A stretch of 64,000 bases of DNA from a virus. Both the position numbers and the translations under genes were made by a program. Each line of letters begins with the position of its first letter. Positions within the stretch are counted from its first letter, which is position 1. The notes below the pieces were generated by a model. That model saw only the letters and a list, made by a program, of their open reading frames with translations. It was not told the DNA's origin and made no database searches. Below are positions 54,225 to 61,687 of the stretch, one piece after another. Location of the stretch: IMG/VR virus record IMGVR_UViG_3300045110_000277, positions 1 through 64,000 of that record; one strand, 5' to 3'.

Positions 54225-54710
54225 ATGCCGAAGGGCACCGTTACCGAAGCCGTCAACTACCCGATCCCGACCGAGACCCTCTGCCCGGCCAAGCTCCAGA
54301 GCGTGGACGAGGTGACCGTCCCCTTCACGTACAAGAAGGGCGACAAGGTGGGTCAGCAGGGCTCGTTCAACAAGTGGACGTGGACCTTCAAGATCTACGA
54401 GGGCCCGTACGCAGGCATGACCGTCGAGGGCTCGTCCGAGCCCAACGTCACCAACGCGGACACCCCGAGCGGCTTCCTCGCTCTGGCCCGGCCGTGGTAC
54501 GAGACCCTGCTCGGCCGCGAGCTGCGCCTGGGTGAGGCCGTGGACACCGACGTGCTGCTCGGCCTGCCGTGCCAGATCACGGTGAAGCACCTGGATCCCC
54601 GGCCGAAGCGTGACGGCGACGGCTTCTGGTTCAACACCGAGGTCGAGGACGTGCTGCCCGCGAAGAAGAACGCGGACGGCACCGTGGCGTACGACGAGCC
54701 GCCCTTCTAG
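54225..54710 (+). CDS. Putative ssDNA-binding partner (DUF669-like)
   Basis: 161 residues: AVNYPIPTETLCPAKLQSVD, FNKWTWTFKIYEGPYAGMTV, ITVKHLDPRPKRDGDGFWFN. This beta-barrel pattern is typical of small phage proteins located after Sak4-type ATPases and thought to bind single-stranded DNA. It starts 6 nt after the ATPase stop and ends just before a terminator. Role inferred from context. Confidence 0.65.
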   Translation: MPKGTVTEAVNYPIPTETLCPAKLQSVDEVTVPFTYKKGDKVGQQGSFNKWTWTFKIYEGPYAGMTVEGSSEPNVTNADTPSGFLALARPWYETLLGRELRLGEAVDTDVLLGLPCQITVKHLDPRPKRDGDGFWFNTEVEDVLPAKKNADGTVAYDEPPF

Positions 54711-54719
54711 CAAGACTCC

Positions 54720-54756
54720 GTTGCGGCCCTCTGGTCCCGAGTCGGAGGGCCGCAAC
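54720..54756 (+). terminator. Terminator-like hairpin before the primase-helicase
   Basis: GTTGCGGCCCTC (54720-54731) pairs exactly with GAGGGCCGCAAC (54745-54756) around a 13-nt loop. The second arm overlaps a one-mismatch AACG palindrome (54750). No T-tract. Confidence 0.65.
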
Positions 54757-54799
54757 GGTCCTTGGCATCCGCAAGTCCATCCCCAGCCGAGGAGTGTTC

Positions 54800-56701
54800 G
54801 TGGAAGACGCCATCGCCTATCTCGCCAGCAAGGCCATCCGTGTGGCCCGCGGTCCTGGTGAGGAGGTCATCGTCCACTGTCTGTTCTGCCCGGACGGTGA
54901 CCCCAAGGGCAAGGGCAAGATGTACGTCAACGCCGACACCTGGCTGTACGACTGCAAGCGGTGCGGCACTCGGGGCAACCGCAAGACCCTCATGCGCCAC
55001 TTCGGCGACGAGGACGTGGTGGAGTACATGCCGGGGCTGAACCCGGCGATGCGGCGCAAGGCTCTGTCGGAGGCCACCGACATCGCAGCCGAGATGCTGC
55101 TGGAGAACCAGCCGATCCTGGACCAGCTCAAGGCCCGCGGCCTGTCCATGCGAACCATCGTTGACGCCCGGCTGGGCTACGTGCCCACCGGCTGGAGCCT
55201 GTGCGGCTCGTTGAAGTCGACGAACGTGGTCGCCGACCTGATCGCCTCGGGCCTGATGACCGAGAAGGGCCAGGACTTCCTGGCCAACCGGATCACCATC
55301 CCGTACCAGTCGCACGGCGACGTGGTGCAGCTCCGGGGCAAGGACCCACAGCCTGGCGGCAAGTACCTGACGCCCACGGGTGACGCGGTGCGGCTATACA
55401 ACGCCGACCGGCTCCAGGACGCGCTCGACGTGATCATCGTGGAGGGGGAGTTCGATGCGCTCGTCCTCCAGCAACACCTCCAGCTGAGTGGCGACTCGAA
55501 GCTGATGGCGACAGCGGTCGTTGGCATCCCTGGCGCTGAAGCACTTCCGACGGGCTTCCTCTCCTACTTCGAGGGCGCCCGTCGGGTGTACGTGGCGCTG
55601 GACCCCGACGACACGGGGATGCGGGCGGCGATCCGCATCAAGGACCTGCTGGGTAGCAAGGCCCGTATCGTCCACCTGCCCGAGGACCTGCCCAAGTGCG
55701 ACTGGTCAGAGTTCTTCTCGGCCCGGGGCAAGACCTGGCGTGACGTGGTGCCGCTGCTGGCTGCTGCTGACTCCGAGGGCCGCAGGCTGTGGACCATCGG
55801 TGACGCGGAGACCTCGTGGCGCTACGTCGAGGACGAGGTGGGCGGCGTCAAGCTGGGCTTCCCAGAGCTGGACGACTGGATGGACCCAGGCATGAAGCCG
55901 GGCCAGGTGTTGATCCCGCTGGCGAAGACGGGCGTTGGCAAGACCAACTTCCTGTGCAACGTGGCCTGGTACACCCGCACCCGCCCGCTGCTGTACGTCA
56001 CGTTGGAGATGACGCGCGCCGAGATCTACGAGCGGCTGCGGCGCATCGCGTTCTTCTGGAACCCGCTCTACACCGACGAGCAGATCCGCGAGGAGTTCAA
56101 GCTCCTGCGCATCGTGGACCAGAACAGGCTCAAGGAGGGCGACCTGGCCCGGCTGTGCGAGGAGTACGCCGAGGAGGTCGGCATCGCCCCGCAGCTGGCG
56201 TTCGTGGACTACCTGGGCTACTACGCCAAGGGCGTCAAGGGCACCGGGCTGTACGAGAAGACCACCAACGCGGCGATGAGCTTGAAGGAGGACGCCAAGG
56301 GTGCGTTCGTCTCGCTGATCACCCCGCACCAGGTGAACCGTTCGGCGGACGACGGCAAGCCGCTGGACATGGACGACGCGCGTGACTCCGGTGCGGTCGA
56401 GGAGACGGCCGACATGATCATCAGCCTGTACGCGCCGGCGGACTCGGTGAAGGCGGTCGACGGGCGCCCCACGTCAGCGACCGTTCGCACCCAGATCCTG
56501 AAGAACCGCAACGGGCCCAAGGGGATGGCGGCGTCGTTCACGTTCAGCAACGCCTCGCTGGTGCTGGTCCCGGCGAACACTCCAGCCGCACAGCTCTGCG
56601 AGGAGGAGAACCGGATGATCTGGCGCGGTGCCAAGTACCCGGAGGTCCGGGCCTTCCGTCGTGGCGGCGAGCACGCCGACCGACAGCTGCGGCTGGCGTG
56701 A
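54800..56701 (+). CDS. Bifunctional primase-helicase
   Basis: 633 residues, T7 gp4-like layout. Zinc finger: HCLFC (about 28-32) and CKRCG (about 52-56). TOPRIM primase: VIIVEGEFDALVLQQ (Glu near 215) and YVALDPDDTG (about 263-272). DnaB-type helicase: Walker A AKTGVGKTNF (about 374-383), then LLYVTLEMTRAEIYERLRRI, LAFVDYLGYYAKG (Walker B type) and KNRNGPKG arginine-finger region. It unwinds and primes the fork for phage replication. GTG 54800 follows GAGGAG; GTG 54794 is possible. Confidence 0.85.
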   Translation: MEDAIAYLASKAIRVARGPGEEVIVHCLFCPDGDPKGKGKMYVNADTWLYDCKRCGTRGNRKTLMRHFGDEDVVEYMPGLNPAMRRKALSEATDIAAEMLLENQPILDQLKARGLSMRTIVDARLGYVPTGWSLCGSLKSTNVVADLIASGLMTEKGQDFLANRITIPYQSHGDVVQLRGKDPQPGGKYLTPTGDAVRLYNADRLQDALDVIIVEGEFDALVLQQHLQLSGDSKLMATAVVGIPGAEALPTGFLSYFEGARRVYVALDPDDTGMRAAIRIKDLLGSKARIVHLPEDLPKCDWSEFFSARGKTWRDVVPLLAAADSEGRRLWTIGDAETSWRYVEDEVGGVKLGFPELDDWMDPGMKPGQVLIPLAKTGVGKTNFLCNVAWYTRTRPLLYVTLEMTRAEIYERLRRIAFFWNPLYTDEQIREEFKLLRIVDQNRLKEGDLARLCEEYAEEVGIAPQLAFVDYLGYYAKGVKGTGLYEKTTNAAMSLKEDAKGAFVSLITPHQVNRSADDGKPLDMDDARDSGAVEETADMIISLYAPADSVKAVDGRPTSATVRTQILKNRNGPKGMAASFTFSNASLVLVPANTPAAQLCEEENRMIWRGAKYPEVRAFRRGGEHADRQLRLA

Positions 56702-56702
56702 C

Positions 56703-56930
56703 ATGGCCTACGTCCGGCCGCCGACGCCCGTTGGCACCGCACCCACAGAGCGGGAGATCGAGGTCGCCCAGCTCGTAGCGATGGGCCACAGCAACAAGGT
56801 GATCGGCAAGCGGTTGTACCTGTCCGAGGACACCGTGAAGACCCACCTGCGGCACCTGTCCGCACGGCTGGGCACCAAGAGCAGGGCGCACACGGTGATG
56901 GTGCTGCTGCGACGGGGGCTGATCCGGTGA
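56703..56930 (+). CDS. LuxR/NarL-type HTH protein 1
   Basis: 75 residues, nearly all HTH: PTEREIEVAQLVAMGHSNKV, IGKRLYLSEDTVKTHLRHLS, then ARLGTKSRAHTVMVLLRRGL. There is no receiver or ligand domain, so it would act as a bare DNA-binding regulator, probably as a dimer. The stop overlaps the start of a paralogue. A one-mismatch AACG palindrome (56719) lies in its first codons. Target unknown. Confidence 0.8.
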   Translation: MAYVRPPTPVGTAPTEREIEVAQLVAMGHSNKVIGKRLYLSEDTVKTHLRHLSARLGTKSRAHTVMVLLRRGLIR

Positions 56931-57142
56931 GAGCCTCGCTGATCGAGAAGCCGCTGACGGCCCGGGAGATCGAGGTCATCCAGCTGATCGCGGACGGCCA
57001 TGGCAACCGGGAGGTCGCCGAGCGGCTGCACTTGTCCCCGCTGACGATCAAGAGCCACCTGGCCCGCATCGCGTTCAAGCTGGGCAACGGCTCGCGCGCA
57101 GCCCAGGTCGCCATCGCTTGGCGGAGGGGGCTGCTGCGATGA
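56927..57142 (+). CDS. LuxR/NarL-type HTH protein 2
   Basis: 71 residues, paralogous to the preceding gene: LTAREIEVIQLIADGHGNRE, VAERLHLSPLTIKSHLARIA, FKLGNGSRAAQVAIAWRRGL. GTG overlaps the upstream TGA, so both are made together and may form a heterodimer. The recognition helices differ (SEDTVKTHL versus SPLTIKSHL), suggesting different or asymmetric sites. Confidence 0.8.
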   Translation: MRASLIEKPLTAREIEVIQLIADGHGNREVAERLHLSPLTIKSHLARIAFKLGNGSRAAQVAIAWRRGLLR

Positions 57143-57606
57143 ACGACTACACCCGTTGGCAGCACCACGACCCGACGACCCACGGCGAGCTGTACGACAT
57201 GCTCCGCTGGATGTTCGGGCTCGGCTCGTGGGATGAGGTCACCGCCGAGGAGCCGTACTTCAAGGCGCGCGGCACCGAGATGGGCAAGCTGAAGCGGACG
57301 ATGACCGCCCGCCAGGTGGGCATCCCCGAGGCCGTGCTGGCCGCCCGGTACTGCTACCGGCACCGCATCCCGGTGCTGTGGACCACGGAGATCTTCAAGC
57401 ACCTGGCTGCTGCGCGCCGCGAGGCCGCTGAGTTCGCCCGCGGTGACATCCAGCGGGAGATGGAGGCCGCCATCAGGTGCGAACGCTCGTTGGCACGTGC
57501 TTCGAGCGACGACTGGGTGAGCCGGCTGACCCGGGCCCAGGGCGACTACCGAAGGGAGGTGCTCGACTCATGGCGGCTCAGCCAGCAGACGCAGGCGGTG
57601 TCCTGA
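57139..57606 (+). CDS. Early-region helical protein of unknown function
   Basis: 155 residues: THGELYDMLRWMFGLGSWDE, EMGKLKRTMTARQVGIPEAV, LAARYCYRHRIPVLWTTEIF and a charged helical tail. ATG overlaps the upstream stop. Not recognised. Palindrome 21 in the gene is read as C-E-R-S-L-A. The 3' end overlaps the next gene by 37 nt. Confidence 0.65.
   Translation: MNDYTRWQHHDPTTHGELYDMLRWMFGLGSWDEVTAEEPYFKARGTEMGKLKRTMTARQVGIPEAVLAARYCYRHRIPVLWTTEIFKHLAAARREAAEFARGDIQREMEAAIRCERSLARASSDDWVSRLTRAQGDYRREVLDSWRLSQQTQAVS
57478..57495. repeat. AACG-NN-CGTT palindrome 21, intragenic
   Basis: TGCGAACGCTCGTTGGCA, in the codon phase TGC-GAA-CGC-TCG-TTG-GCA, different from most other intragenic copies. 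Confidence 0.85.
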
Positions 57607-57788
57607 TCCCGTTCCCGGGCCCGGAGCGCACGTGCTTCGTGTGCCCCCACCACGAGGACACGACAGACGAGGACAACGGGCTGGCGTCGTGGTGCTCCGC
57701 ATGGGAGCAGCCCATCGACAGCGAGACGTACGAGGCAGAGGACTGCTCCCTGTTCGAGATCGACCGAGAGAAGGTGCTCCCGATATGA
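57570..57788 (+). CDS. Small four-cysteine zinc-binding protein
   Basis: 72 residues: TCFVCPHHEDTTDEDNGLAS with WC and DCSLFEI further on, a plausible C-x2-C...C...C zinc site. ATG 57570 follows GAAGGGAGG; an upstream ATG would overlap the previous gene far more. Acidic C-terminus. First of a series of zinc-ribbon mini-proteins. Confidence 0.6.
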   Translation: MAAQPADAGGVLIPFPGPERTCFVCPHHEDTTDEDNGLASWCSAWEQPIDSETYEAEDCSLFEIDREKVLPI

Positions 57789-58333
57789 GAGCGAAACTGC
57801 TCGACCCGACAGAGCACTACCCGATCCCGATCATGCACCGCCAGCGGTTCCGGGGCTCCGGCATCACGCTGGGCTGCACCCACGCGGACTGCCGCTGGGT
57901 GCTGGACCGGCAGCTCATCCTGGGCGAGGACCTGAAGGAGCTGTTCGCCCTGTTCCACCCGCACGAGCCAACGGACGTTCGCAACGTGGGCATCCTCGGA
58001 CATCCAGGGGCCGCCGACGGCCTGGACCTGCCGCAGCGCAGCGAGGACGCGCCGATCCCGTACGAGCCGGTGGTCATCGAGCAGCCGGTGGTCACGGTGC
58101 GTGAGCCGTTCGTCGAGGCGGTCGAGGCGCTGAACGACCGGTACCCAGCGAAGAAGCAGAAGACCGCGAAGGCCCCGTGTCACAACGACCGTTGCAGCCT
58201 GGGCTACAACCATCTCGGCCGCTGCGACGCCAGCACGACCAAGGTTAGCGACTGCCCGTGTCCAGCGACGATGCGGTACTCGCTTCGGAAGATCTACTAC
58301 CCGGAGTGCCCGGTGCATGGGGCCGACTCGTGA
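57785..58333 (+). CDS. Zinc-binding protein of unknown function
   Basis: 182 residues: LGCTHADCRWVL near the start; a Pro/Val-rich middle (YEPVVIEQPVVTVREPFVEA); CHNDRCSLGYNHLGRCD and CPCPATMRYSL...CPVH at the end, giving two or more Cys/His zinc sites. ATG overlaps the upstream stop. Contains palindromes 22 and 23. Function unknown. Confidence 0.65.
   Translation: MRAKLLDPTEHYPIPIMHRQRFRGSGITLGCTHADCRWVLDRQLILGEDLKELFALFHPHEPTDVRNVGILGHPGAADGLDLPQRSEDAPIPYEPVVIEQPVVTVREPFVEAVEALNDRYPAKKQKTAKAPCHNDRCSLGYNHLGRCDASTTKVSDCPCPATMRYSLRKIYYPECPVHGADS
57966..57983. repeat. AACG-NN-CGTT palindrome 22, intragenic
   Basis: AGCCAACGGACGTTCGCA (codons P-T-D-V-R). Confidence 0.75.
58180..58197. repeat. 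AACG-NN-CGTT palindrome 23, intragenic
   Basis: TCACAACGACCGTTGCAG (codons H-N-D-R-C), core perfect, flanks degenerate, 214 bp from copy 22 in the same gene. Confidence 0.65.
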
Positions 58334-58524
58334 GCGCCGAGCGGTGCGAGAAGACGGACCTGCTCGTGGACCAGTGTGGCTGCGACATCCACCGGCCGCC
58401 CGTCAACGTGCCCTTCATGGCCCGCTACCCGGGCTACTGCTACACGTGCGACAAGCCGTTCGTGGCTGGCGACAAGATCCGCGAGAACGAGCTGGGCCAG
58501 TACGCCCATGCGAGCCACCGATGA
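58330..58524 (+). CDS. Small zinc-ribbon protein
   Basis: 64 residues: CEKTDLLVDQCGCDIH and GYCYTCDKPFVAGDKIREN, two Cys pairs as in zinc ribbons. GTG overlaps the upstream stop and the end overlaps ATG 58521. Function unknown. Confidence 0.6.
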   Translation: MSAERCEKTDLLVDQCGCDIHRPPVNVPFMARYPGYCYTCDKPFVAGDKIRENELGQYAHASHR

Positions 58525-58670
58525 CCCGCGCTGGGGTCAGCGACATCATCCTCGGCGTCCTGCTCGTGGCCGGTGTCGTCTGGGTGTGGCGGGACGCGAC
58601 CAGGGAAGCCCGTGAGCACAAGTTCGTGGAGGAGGTGGAGGCATGGCGACGCACGTACAGCCAGGGGTGA
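58521..58670 (+). CDS. Small single-pass membrane protein
   Basis: 49 residues with one transmembrane helix (about 7-24, SDIILGVLLVAGVVWVW) and a charged cytoplasmic-type tail (RDATREAREHKFVEEVEAWR). ATG overlaps the upstream stop. Too short for confident assignment; possible roles include superinfection exclusion or membrane anchoring. Confidence 0.55.
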   Translation: MTRAGVSDIILGVLLVAGVVWVWRDATREAREHKFVEEVEAWRRTYSQG

Positions 58671-58816
58671 CCCCGAGCATGATCCACGAGTGGCGGACCA
58701 GCGTGATGGCGGTCGGCCCCGAGCACTACGAGGTCACCTGGTGCATCCGGCACGGCGAGGTGGCCAAGACGGCGATCTTGGTGGCGAGTCACCCGATCCT
58801 GGCGGGCTACCGGTGA
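58643..58816 (+). CDS. Small protein of unknown function
   Basis: 57 residues (MIHEWRTSVMAVGPEHYEVT, WCIRHGEVAKTAILVASHPI). GGAGGTGGAGG precedes ATG 58643; it overlaps the previous gene by 28 nt in another frame and its stop overlaps the next GTG. Beta-like; function unknown. Confidence 0.5.
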   Translation: MATHVQPGVTPSMIHEWRTSVMAVGPEHYEVTWCIRHGEVAKTAILVASHPILAGYR

Positions 58817-58908
58817 AGCTCCTGTGCTGGCTGCTGCGCGGCCACGACTACAAGCTGCGGTGGGCCCTCATGGAGATCCGCTGCACCCGCTGCGGGGCCA
58901 AGCTCTGA
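58813..58908 (+). CDS. 31-residue zinc-knuckle mini-protein
   Basis: KLLCWLLRGHDYKLRWALME then IRCTRCGAKL: a CxxC pair near the end plus an earlier Cys/His. It is held in the operon by GTGA overlap upstream and a one-base overlap with ATG 58908. Similar micro-ORFs are typical of actinophage right arms; function unknown. Confidence 0.45.
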   Translation: MKLLCWLLRGHDYKLRWALMEIRCTRCGAKL

Positions 58909-59225
58909 TGCCAGCAAAGCAAACGCTGGAGACCCGGCGTGTCCCGACGTTCCACGCCCACGGTTGCTGCAACTGTGGCCGTAGGTACCAGGACGCCTGC
59001 GCGACACCCCTGCACAACGGCCATTGCAACACCTGCTCTCTGGGGCACCCGCCCTCGCTCACGGACAACAACTACCTGCCCAAAGCCTGCTGCCGAGTGG
59101 CCAGCCGCCTGATGACGACGGTCGATGACCACAAGCGGTGGGCCCTGGGTGGCGAGGGGCCCTGGTACCGCTGCTTCACCTGCTCACGCACGCACCCGTT
59201 CAACCCAGCCGAGAGGAAGCCATGA
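58908..59225 (+). CDS. Multi-cysteine zinc-finger protein
   Basis: 105 residues with CCNCG, CATPLHNGHCNTC, KACCRVAS and YRCFTCSRTH: at least eight cysteines with histidines, enough for two zinc sites. Start overlaps the preceding stop base; 3' end overlaps ATG 59222. Possibly a nucleic-acid-binding protein. Confidence 0.6.
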   Translation: MPAKQTLETRRVPTFHAHGCCNCGRRYQDACATPLHNGHCNTCSLGHPPSLTDNNYLPKACCRVASRLMTTVDDHKRWALGGEGPWYRCFTCSRTHPFNPAERKP

Positions 59226-59692
59226 GTGCCCAGCCCGAGGAGGTCGCGGCCGCCCTGGCTTCGGTCCCGACCGACCCGTTCCAGCCCGTCGTCGTCCCGA
59301 CGATCCCAGCCCCGGCTGTCGCCGGCGCCCCAGTCGCGGCACCTCCCGTGGCGCCAACGCCCGCTGCCATCCCCACGGCCGCAGCTGCCCTCCCGACTTT
59401 CGAGGGCGCCAAGGTCGAGCGGGTCGCGCTCAAGATCAGCGGCGCGGCGACCGTGGAGATGTACGACCGGCAGCTTCCCAACGCTGACCCGCGTGATGTG
59501 CAGGGCCTGGTGTCCCTGGACGACCGGGTACGCCTGGTCGGGGACTACCGCGTCGTCGGCGTCCACTTCGTGGTGGACCCCAAGACGGGTGACGCCGTGC
59601 GGATGCAGATCTTGAAGCCGCTGGAGCTGGAGATCTGCCCGTGGGACCCGTCCGACCCGACGGACACGGGGATCGTGCGAGCCCGGCCATGA
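59222..59692 (+). CDS. Ala/Pro-rich N-terminus plus globular domain, function unknown
   Basis: 156 residues. 1-60 is Ala/Pro/Val-rich and disordered (VVPTIPAPAVAGAPVAAPPV); 62-156 is globular (VERVALKISGAATVEMYDRQ, VRLVGDYRVVGVHFVVDPKT, ILKPLELEICPWDPSD). The globular pattern resembles small phage proteins of unknown function, perhaps nucleic-acid-binding. GAGAGGAAGCC precedes the ATG. Confidence 0.6.
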   Translation: MSAQPEEVAAALASVPTDPFQPVVVPTIPAPAVAGAPVAAPPVAPTPAAIPTAAAALPTFEGAKVERVALKISGAATVEMYDRQLPNADPRDVQGLVSLDDRVRLVGDYRVVGVHFVVDPKTGDAVRMQILKPLELEICPWDPSDPTDTGIVRARP

Positions 59693-59892
59693 CGCCGGAG
59701 GGCGTCCGCAGCAAGGAGAACGCGCGAACGCTCGTTCGTGAGGCAGCCGTGGAGCTGGAGCTGGCCATCCACTACGCCGAGCGGCACCCGTCAGACCCGT
59801 CCGGGTCGCATGACCTGGACTACCGCCAGGACAACTTCGGTGAGGCGCTCGACTGCTACGTGCGCTTCGTGACGCAGGGAGTAACCACGTGA
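59689..59892 (+). CDS. Small helical acidic protein
   Basis: 67 residues (RSKENARTLVREAAVELELA, IHYAERHPSDP, EALDCYVRFVTQG). Overlaps both neighbours by 4 nt. Palindrome 24 lies in its 5' part. Function unknown. Confidence 0.6.
   Translation: MTPEGVRSKENARTLVREAAVELELAIHYAERHPSDPSGSHDLDYRQDNFGEALDCYVRFVTQGVTT
59723..59740. repeat. AACG-NN-CGTT palindrome 24, intragenic
   Basis: CGCGAACGCTCGTTCGTG; contains CGAAC-N4-GTTCG, the LexA/SOS-box pattern (codons R-T-L-V-R). Confidence 0.85.
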
Positions 59893-60218
59893 GCAACGCC
59901 CGGCACGCCCACCCGCTCGGCCCAGGGGTCGAGGCGGCCATCGCCCAGGCTGAGGCCCAGCAGAAGAACGCGGACGTGATGGCCCAGCTGCCCGAGATGG
60001 TCCGACCGCAGCCGTACCCGAAGGCCATCGGTATCGGCATCGAGGAGTGGGGCGGCGAACGAGTGTTCGCACTCCAGGTCTTCTCAGCTCACGGGATCCG
60101 GGTGCTGCACTTCACCCCGGACGAGTGGGACGGGCTCAACCAACAGGTGCAGGCCCGCATGGTCGAGTGCCGTACCGGCCTGCAGGTCGCGCACGGCGGC
60201 ATCCCGCTGCTCGGCTGA
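59889..60218 (+). CDS. Early-region protein of unknown function
   Basis: 109 residues: helical N-terminus (VEAAIAQAEAQQKNADVMAQ), then beta-like (AIGIGIEEWGGERVFALQVF, GIRVLHFTPDEWDGLNQQVQ). GTG overlaps the upstream stop; stop shares a base with the next ATG. Not recognised. Confidence 0.6.
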   Translation: MSNARHAHPLGPGVEAAIAQAEAQQKNADVMAQLPEMVRPQPYPKAIGIGIEEWGGERVFALQVFSAHGIRVLHFTPDEWDGLNQQVQARMVECRTGLQVAHGGIPLLG

Positions 60219-60475
60219 TGAACCGGGCGGACATCCTGGCCGAGGCGGCTCGTCTGACCACCGAGGACCGGGACAAGGACTACGGGGACCCGCTGACCAA
60301 CCACAAGCGGATCGCCAAGCTGTGGTCGGTGGTGCTGGGGCACAAGGTGACCCCGGCCCAGGTGGCGCTGTGCATGGTGCAGGTCAAGGTGGCCCGGCTG
60401 ATCGTGACGCCTGACCACACCGACAGCAACGTGGACGGCGCCGCGTACCTGGCCATCGCAGGGGAGATCGTCTGA
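60218..60475 (+). CDS. DUF6378-like phage protein
   Basis: 85 residues: NRADILAEAARLTTEDRDKD, YGDPLTNHKRIAKLWSVVLG, VTPAQVALCMVQVKVARLIV, then DHTDSNVDGAAYLAIAGEI. The pattern (ILxEAxxLVxGDRxxxYGxPxxNFxRIAxLWxxxLG...DVALxMxxxKxARL...KxDSxxDxAGYxA) is a very common phage domain with an HD-like/nucleotide-pyrophosphohydrolase-like helical look; its activity is not established. Overlaps both neighbours by one base. Confidence 0.8.
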   Translation: MNRADILAEAARLTTEDRDKDYGDPLTNHKRIAKLWSVVLGHKVTPAQVALCMVQVKVARLIVTPDHTDSNVDGAAYLAIAGEIV

Positions 60476-60816
60476 TGGCCAAGGTGATCGCCGGGGTCTG
60501 CGACGAGTGCGGTGCCGCGGCGCCTCACCCGCAGGTCCACGAGGGCTGGCACGCACAGCTGGAGCGGCTCCTTCGGGTGCCAACGAGCGTTGGCGCCAAG
60601 GTTGCGCCAGATCTCGCCGGCGGGATGCGGTCCGGCTTCGGCCAGGGCAGGTACCCGATCCCGCAGGAGGAGCACGAGGTACCGACCGACTTCATCGCCC
60701 CGCACCCGACCGAGCCCGCTCGGGCACCGTTCGAGGACAGCAGCCCGGAGGGCATCCACGCCGCACAGGAGGCGCTCGCGCACCTGGCACCGCGGGGCGA
60801 GGGGATGGACCGGTGA
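60475..60816 (+). CDS. Small Cys-pair protein of unknown function
   Basis: 113 residues: CDECGAAAPHPQVHEGWHAQ at the start gives CxxC plus H...H, a zinc-finger-like group typical of small phage Zn proteins; the rest is polar. Contains palindrome 25 and one TGGCGCA-type palindrome, overlapping each other by 5 bp. Function unknown. Confidence 0.6.
   Translation: MAKVIAGVCDECGAAAPHPQVHEGWHAQLERLLRVPTSVGAKVAPDLAGGMRSGFGQGRYPIPQEEHEVPTDFIAPHPTEPARAPFEDSSPEGIHAAQEALAHLAPRGEGMDR
60578..60595. repeat. AACG-NN-CGTT palindrome 25, intragenic
   Basis: TGCCAACGAG-CGTTGGCG (18 bp); perfect arms except the last base. It overlaps the TGGCGCA-type palindrome that starts at 60591. Confidence 0.85.
60591..60609. 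repeat. TGGCGCA-N5-TGCGCCA palindrome, copy 5
   Basis: TGGCGCCAAGGTTGCGCCA, one mismatch, overlapping AACG palindrome 25: the two motif families share bases here. Confidence 0.55.
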
Positions 60817-60974
60817 GCCCGATGGGCAGGGACCGCGCTCTGTGCAACGGCCCCGGGTGCGACAGGACGTACCGCGTGGCGGCCCGCCCAGGCCCCGACC
60901 CGCTGCACCACTTCTGCTCGCAGGAGTGCCTCGACCGGTACAACGCGCTGTACAAGCGGAAGGTGCTGCGGTGA
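60813..60974 (+). CDS. Small zinc-ribbon protein
   Basis: 53 residues: CNGPGCDRTYRV and HFCSQECLDRY, a treble-clef-like zinc knuckle (C-x4-C...C-x3-C). GTGA overlaps at both ends. Function unknown. Confidence 0.55.
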   Translation: MSPMGRDRALCNGPGCDRTYRVAARPGPDPLHHFCSQECLDRYNALYKRKVLR

Positions 60975-61210
60975 GCCAGGTGATCCGGTCCATCTTCTTC
61001 GGCGATGGGCTCGTCGAGATCGTCTACATGGACCTGCCAGCGGACGTTCGCGCCAACGGCACCCTGGCCCAGTCGCACACGCTGTCCATCGACACCGAGC
61101 ACGGGGACTACGACACCGAGCGGGAGGCCGTGGAGGAGGCCGCGCTCGCCTTGCTGCGGGACGCGCTGGAGGACTTCCACGCCCCGCCCGCCGTCTTGCC
61201 TGGGGAGTGA
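60971..61210 (+). CDS. Small protein of unknown function
   Basis: 79 residues: VIRSIFFGDGLVEIVYMDLP, TLSIDTEHGDYDTEREAVEE, ALALLRDALEDFHAPPAVLP; beta-then-helix layout. Overlaps both neighbours by 4 nt. Contains the one-mismatch AACG palindrome at 61035, identical over 17 bases to that at 31519. Confidence 0.6.
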   Translation: MSQVIRSIFFGDGLVEIVYMDLPADVRANGTLAQSHTLSIDTEHGDYDTEREAVEEAALALLRDALEDFHAPPAVLPGE

Positions 61211-61671
61211 TCGTGTCTACCGAGTTGGAGACCGAGACCGTCCGATACCTCCGTGGGGAGGTGGACGCTGTGGCCGAGAAGCTCGTGGACATCACGATCA
61301 GGTGCGCGAAGTGCTTGAAGGCCGGGCAGTACGCGCCCACGGGCGTTCGCGTCACGGTGCTCAGCAACCTGGGCTGCTACTACGAGTTCTTCTGCCAGTC
61401 CACAGCCTGCCGGGCCTACAACAAGGCGTGGCTGGACCTGGAGCCGGCGACGAAGCTGCACGACGCCGGGGTGCCAACGAGGGTCATCGACGTGCCCGCT
61501 GAGGTCGGCGAGCACCCGCACCCGGACGCCCCCGGCCTGTCCGAAGACGACTTGCACGTGTTCCTGCGGTACCTCAAGCACATCGAGGACGTTGCGGAGG
61601 GGGAAGCTGATGAAGCTGGAGCGGTTCATCGAGTGCCTCGAAAGCATCGGCGAGCGGACCCGAAAGGCTGA
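61207..61671 (+). CDS. Zinc-binding early-region protein of unknown function
   Basis: 154 residues: VDITIRCAKCLKAGQYAPTG (CxxC), LGCYYEFFCQSTACRAYNKA (further Cys) and a charged C-terminus. GTG 61207 overlaps the upstream TGA; GTG 61213 is possible. The 3' end overlaps the micro-ORF at 61610. Function unknown. Confidence 0.6.
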   Translation: MIVSTELETETVRYLRGEVDAVAEKLVDITIRCAKCLKAGQYAPTGVRVTVLSNLGCYYEFFCQSTACRAYNKAWLDLEPATKLHDAGVPTRVIDVPAEVGEHPHPDAPGLSEDDLHVFLRYLKHIEDVAEGEADEAGAVHRVPRKHRRADPKG

Positions 61672-61687
61672 CGAGGCCGATGAGTAG
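61610..61687 (+). CDS. 25-residue charged micro-protein
   Basis: KLERFIECLESIGERTRKAD-type helix. GCGGAGGGGGAAGCTG is a strong ribosome site before ATG 61610. It overlaps 61207-61671 in another frame and the next gene by 8 nt. Evidence is the ribosome site and the overlap pattern only. Confidence 0.35.
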   Translation: MKLERFIECLESIGERTRKADEADE

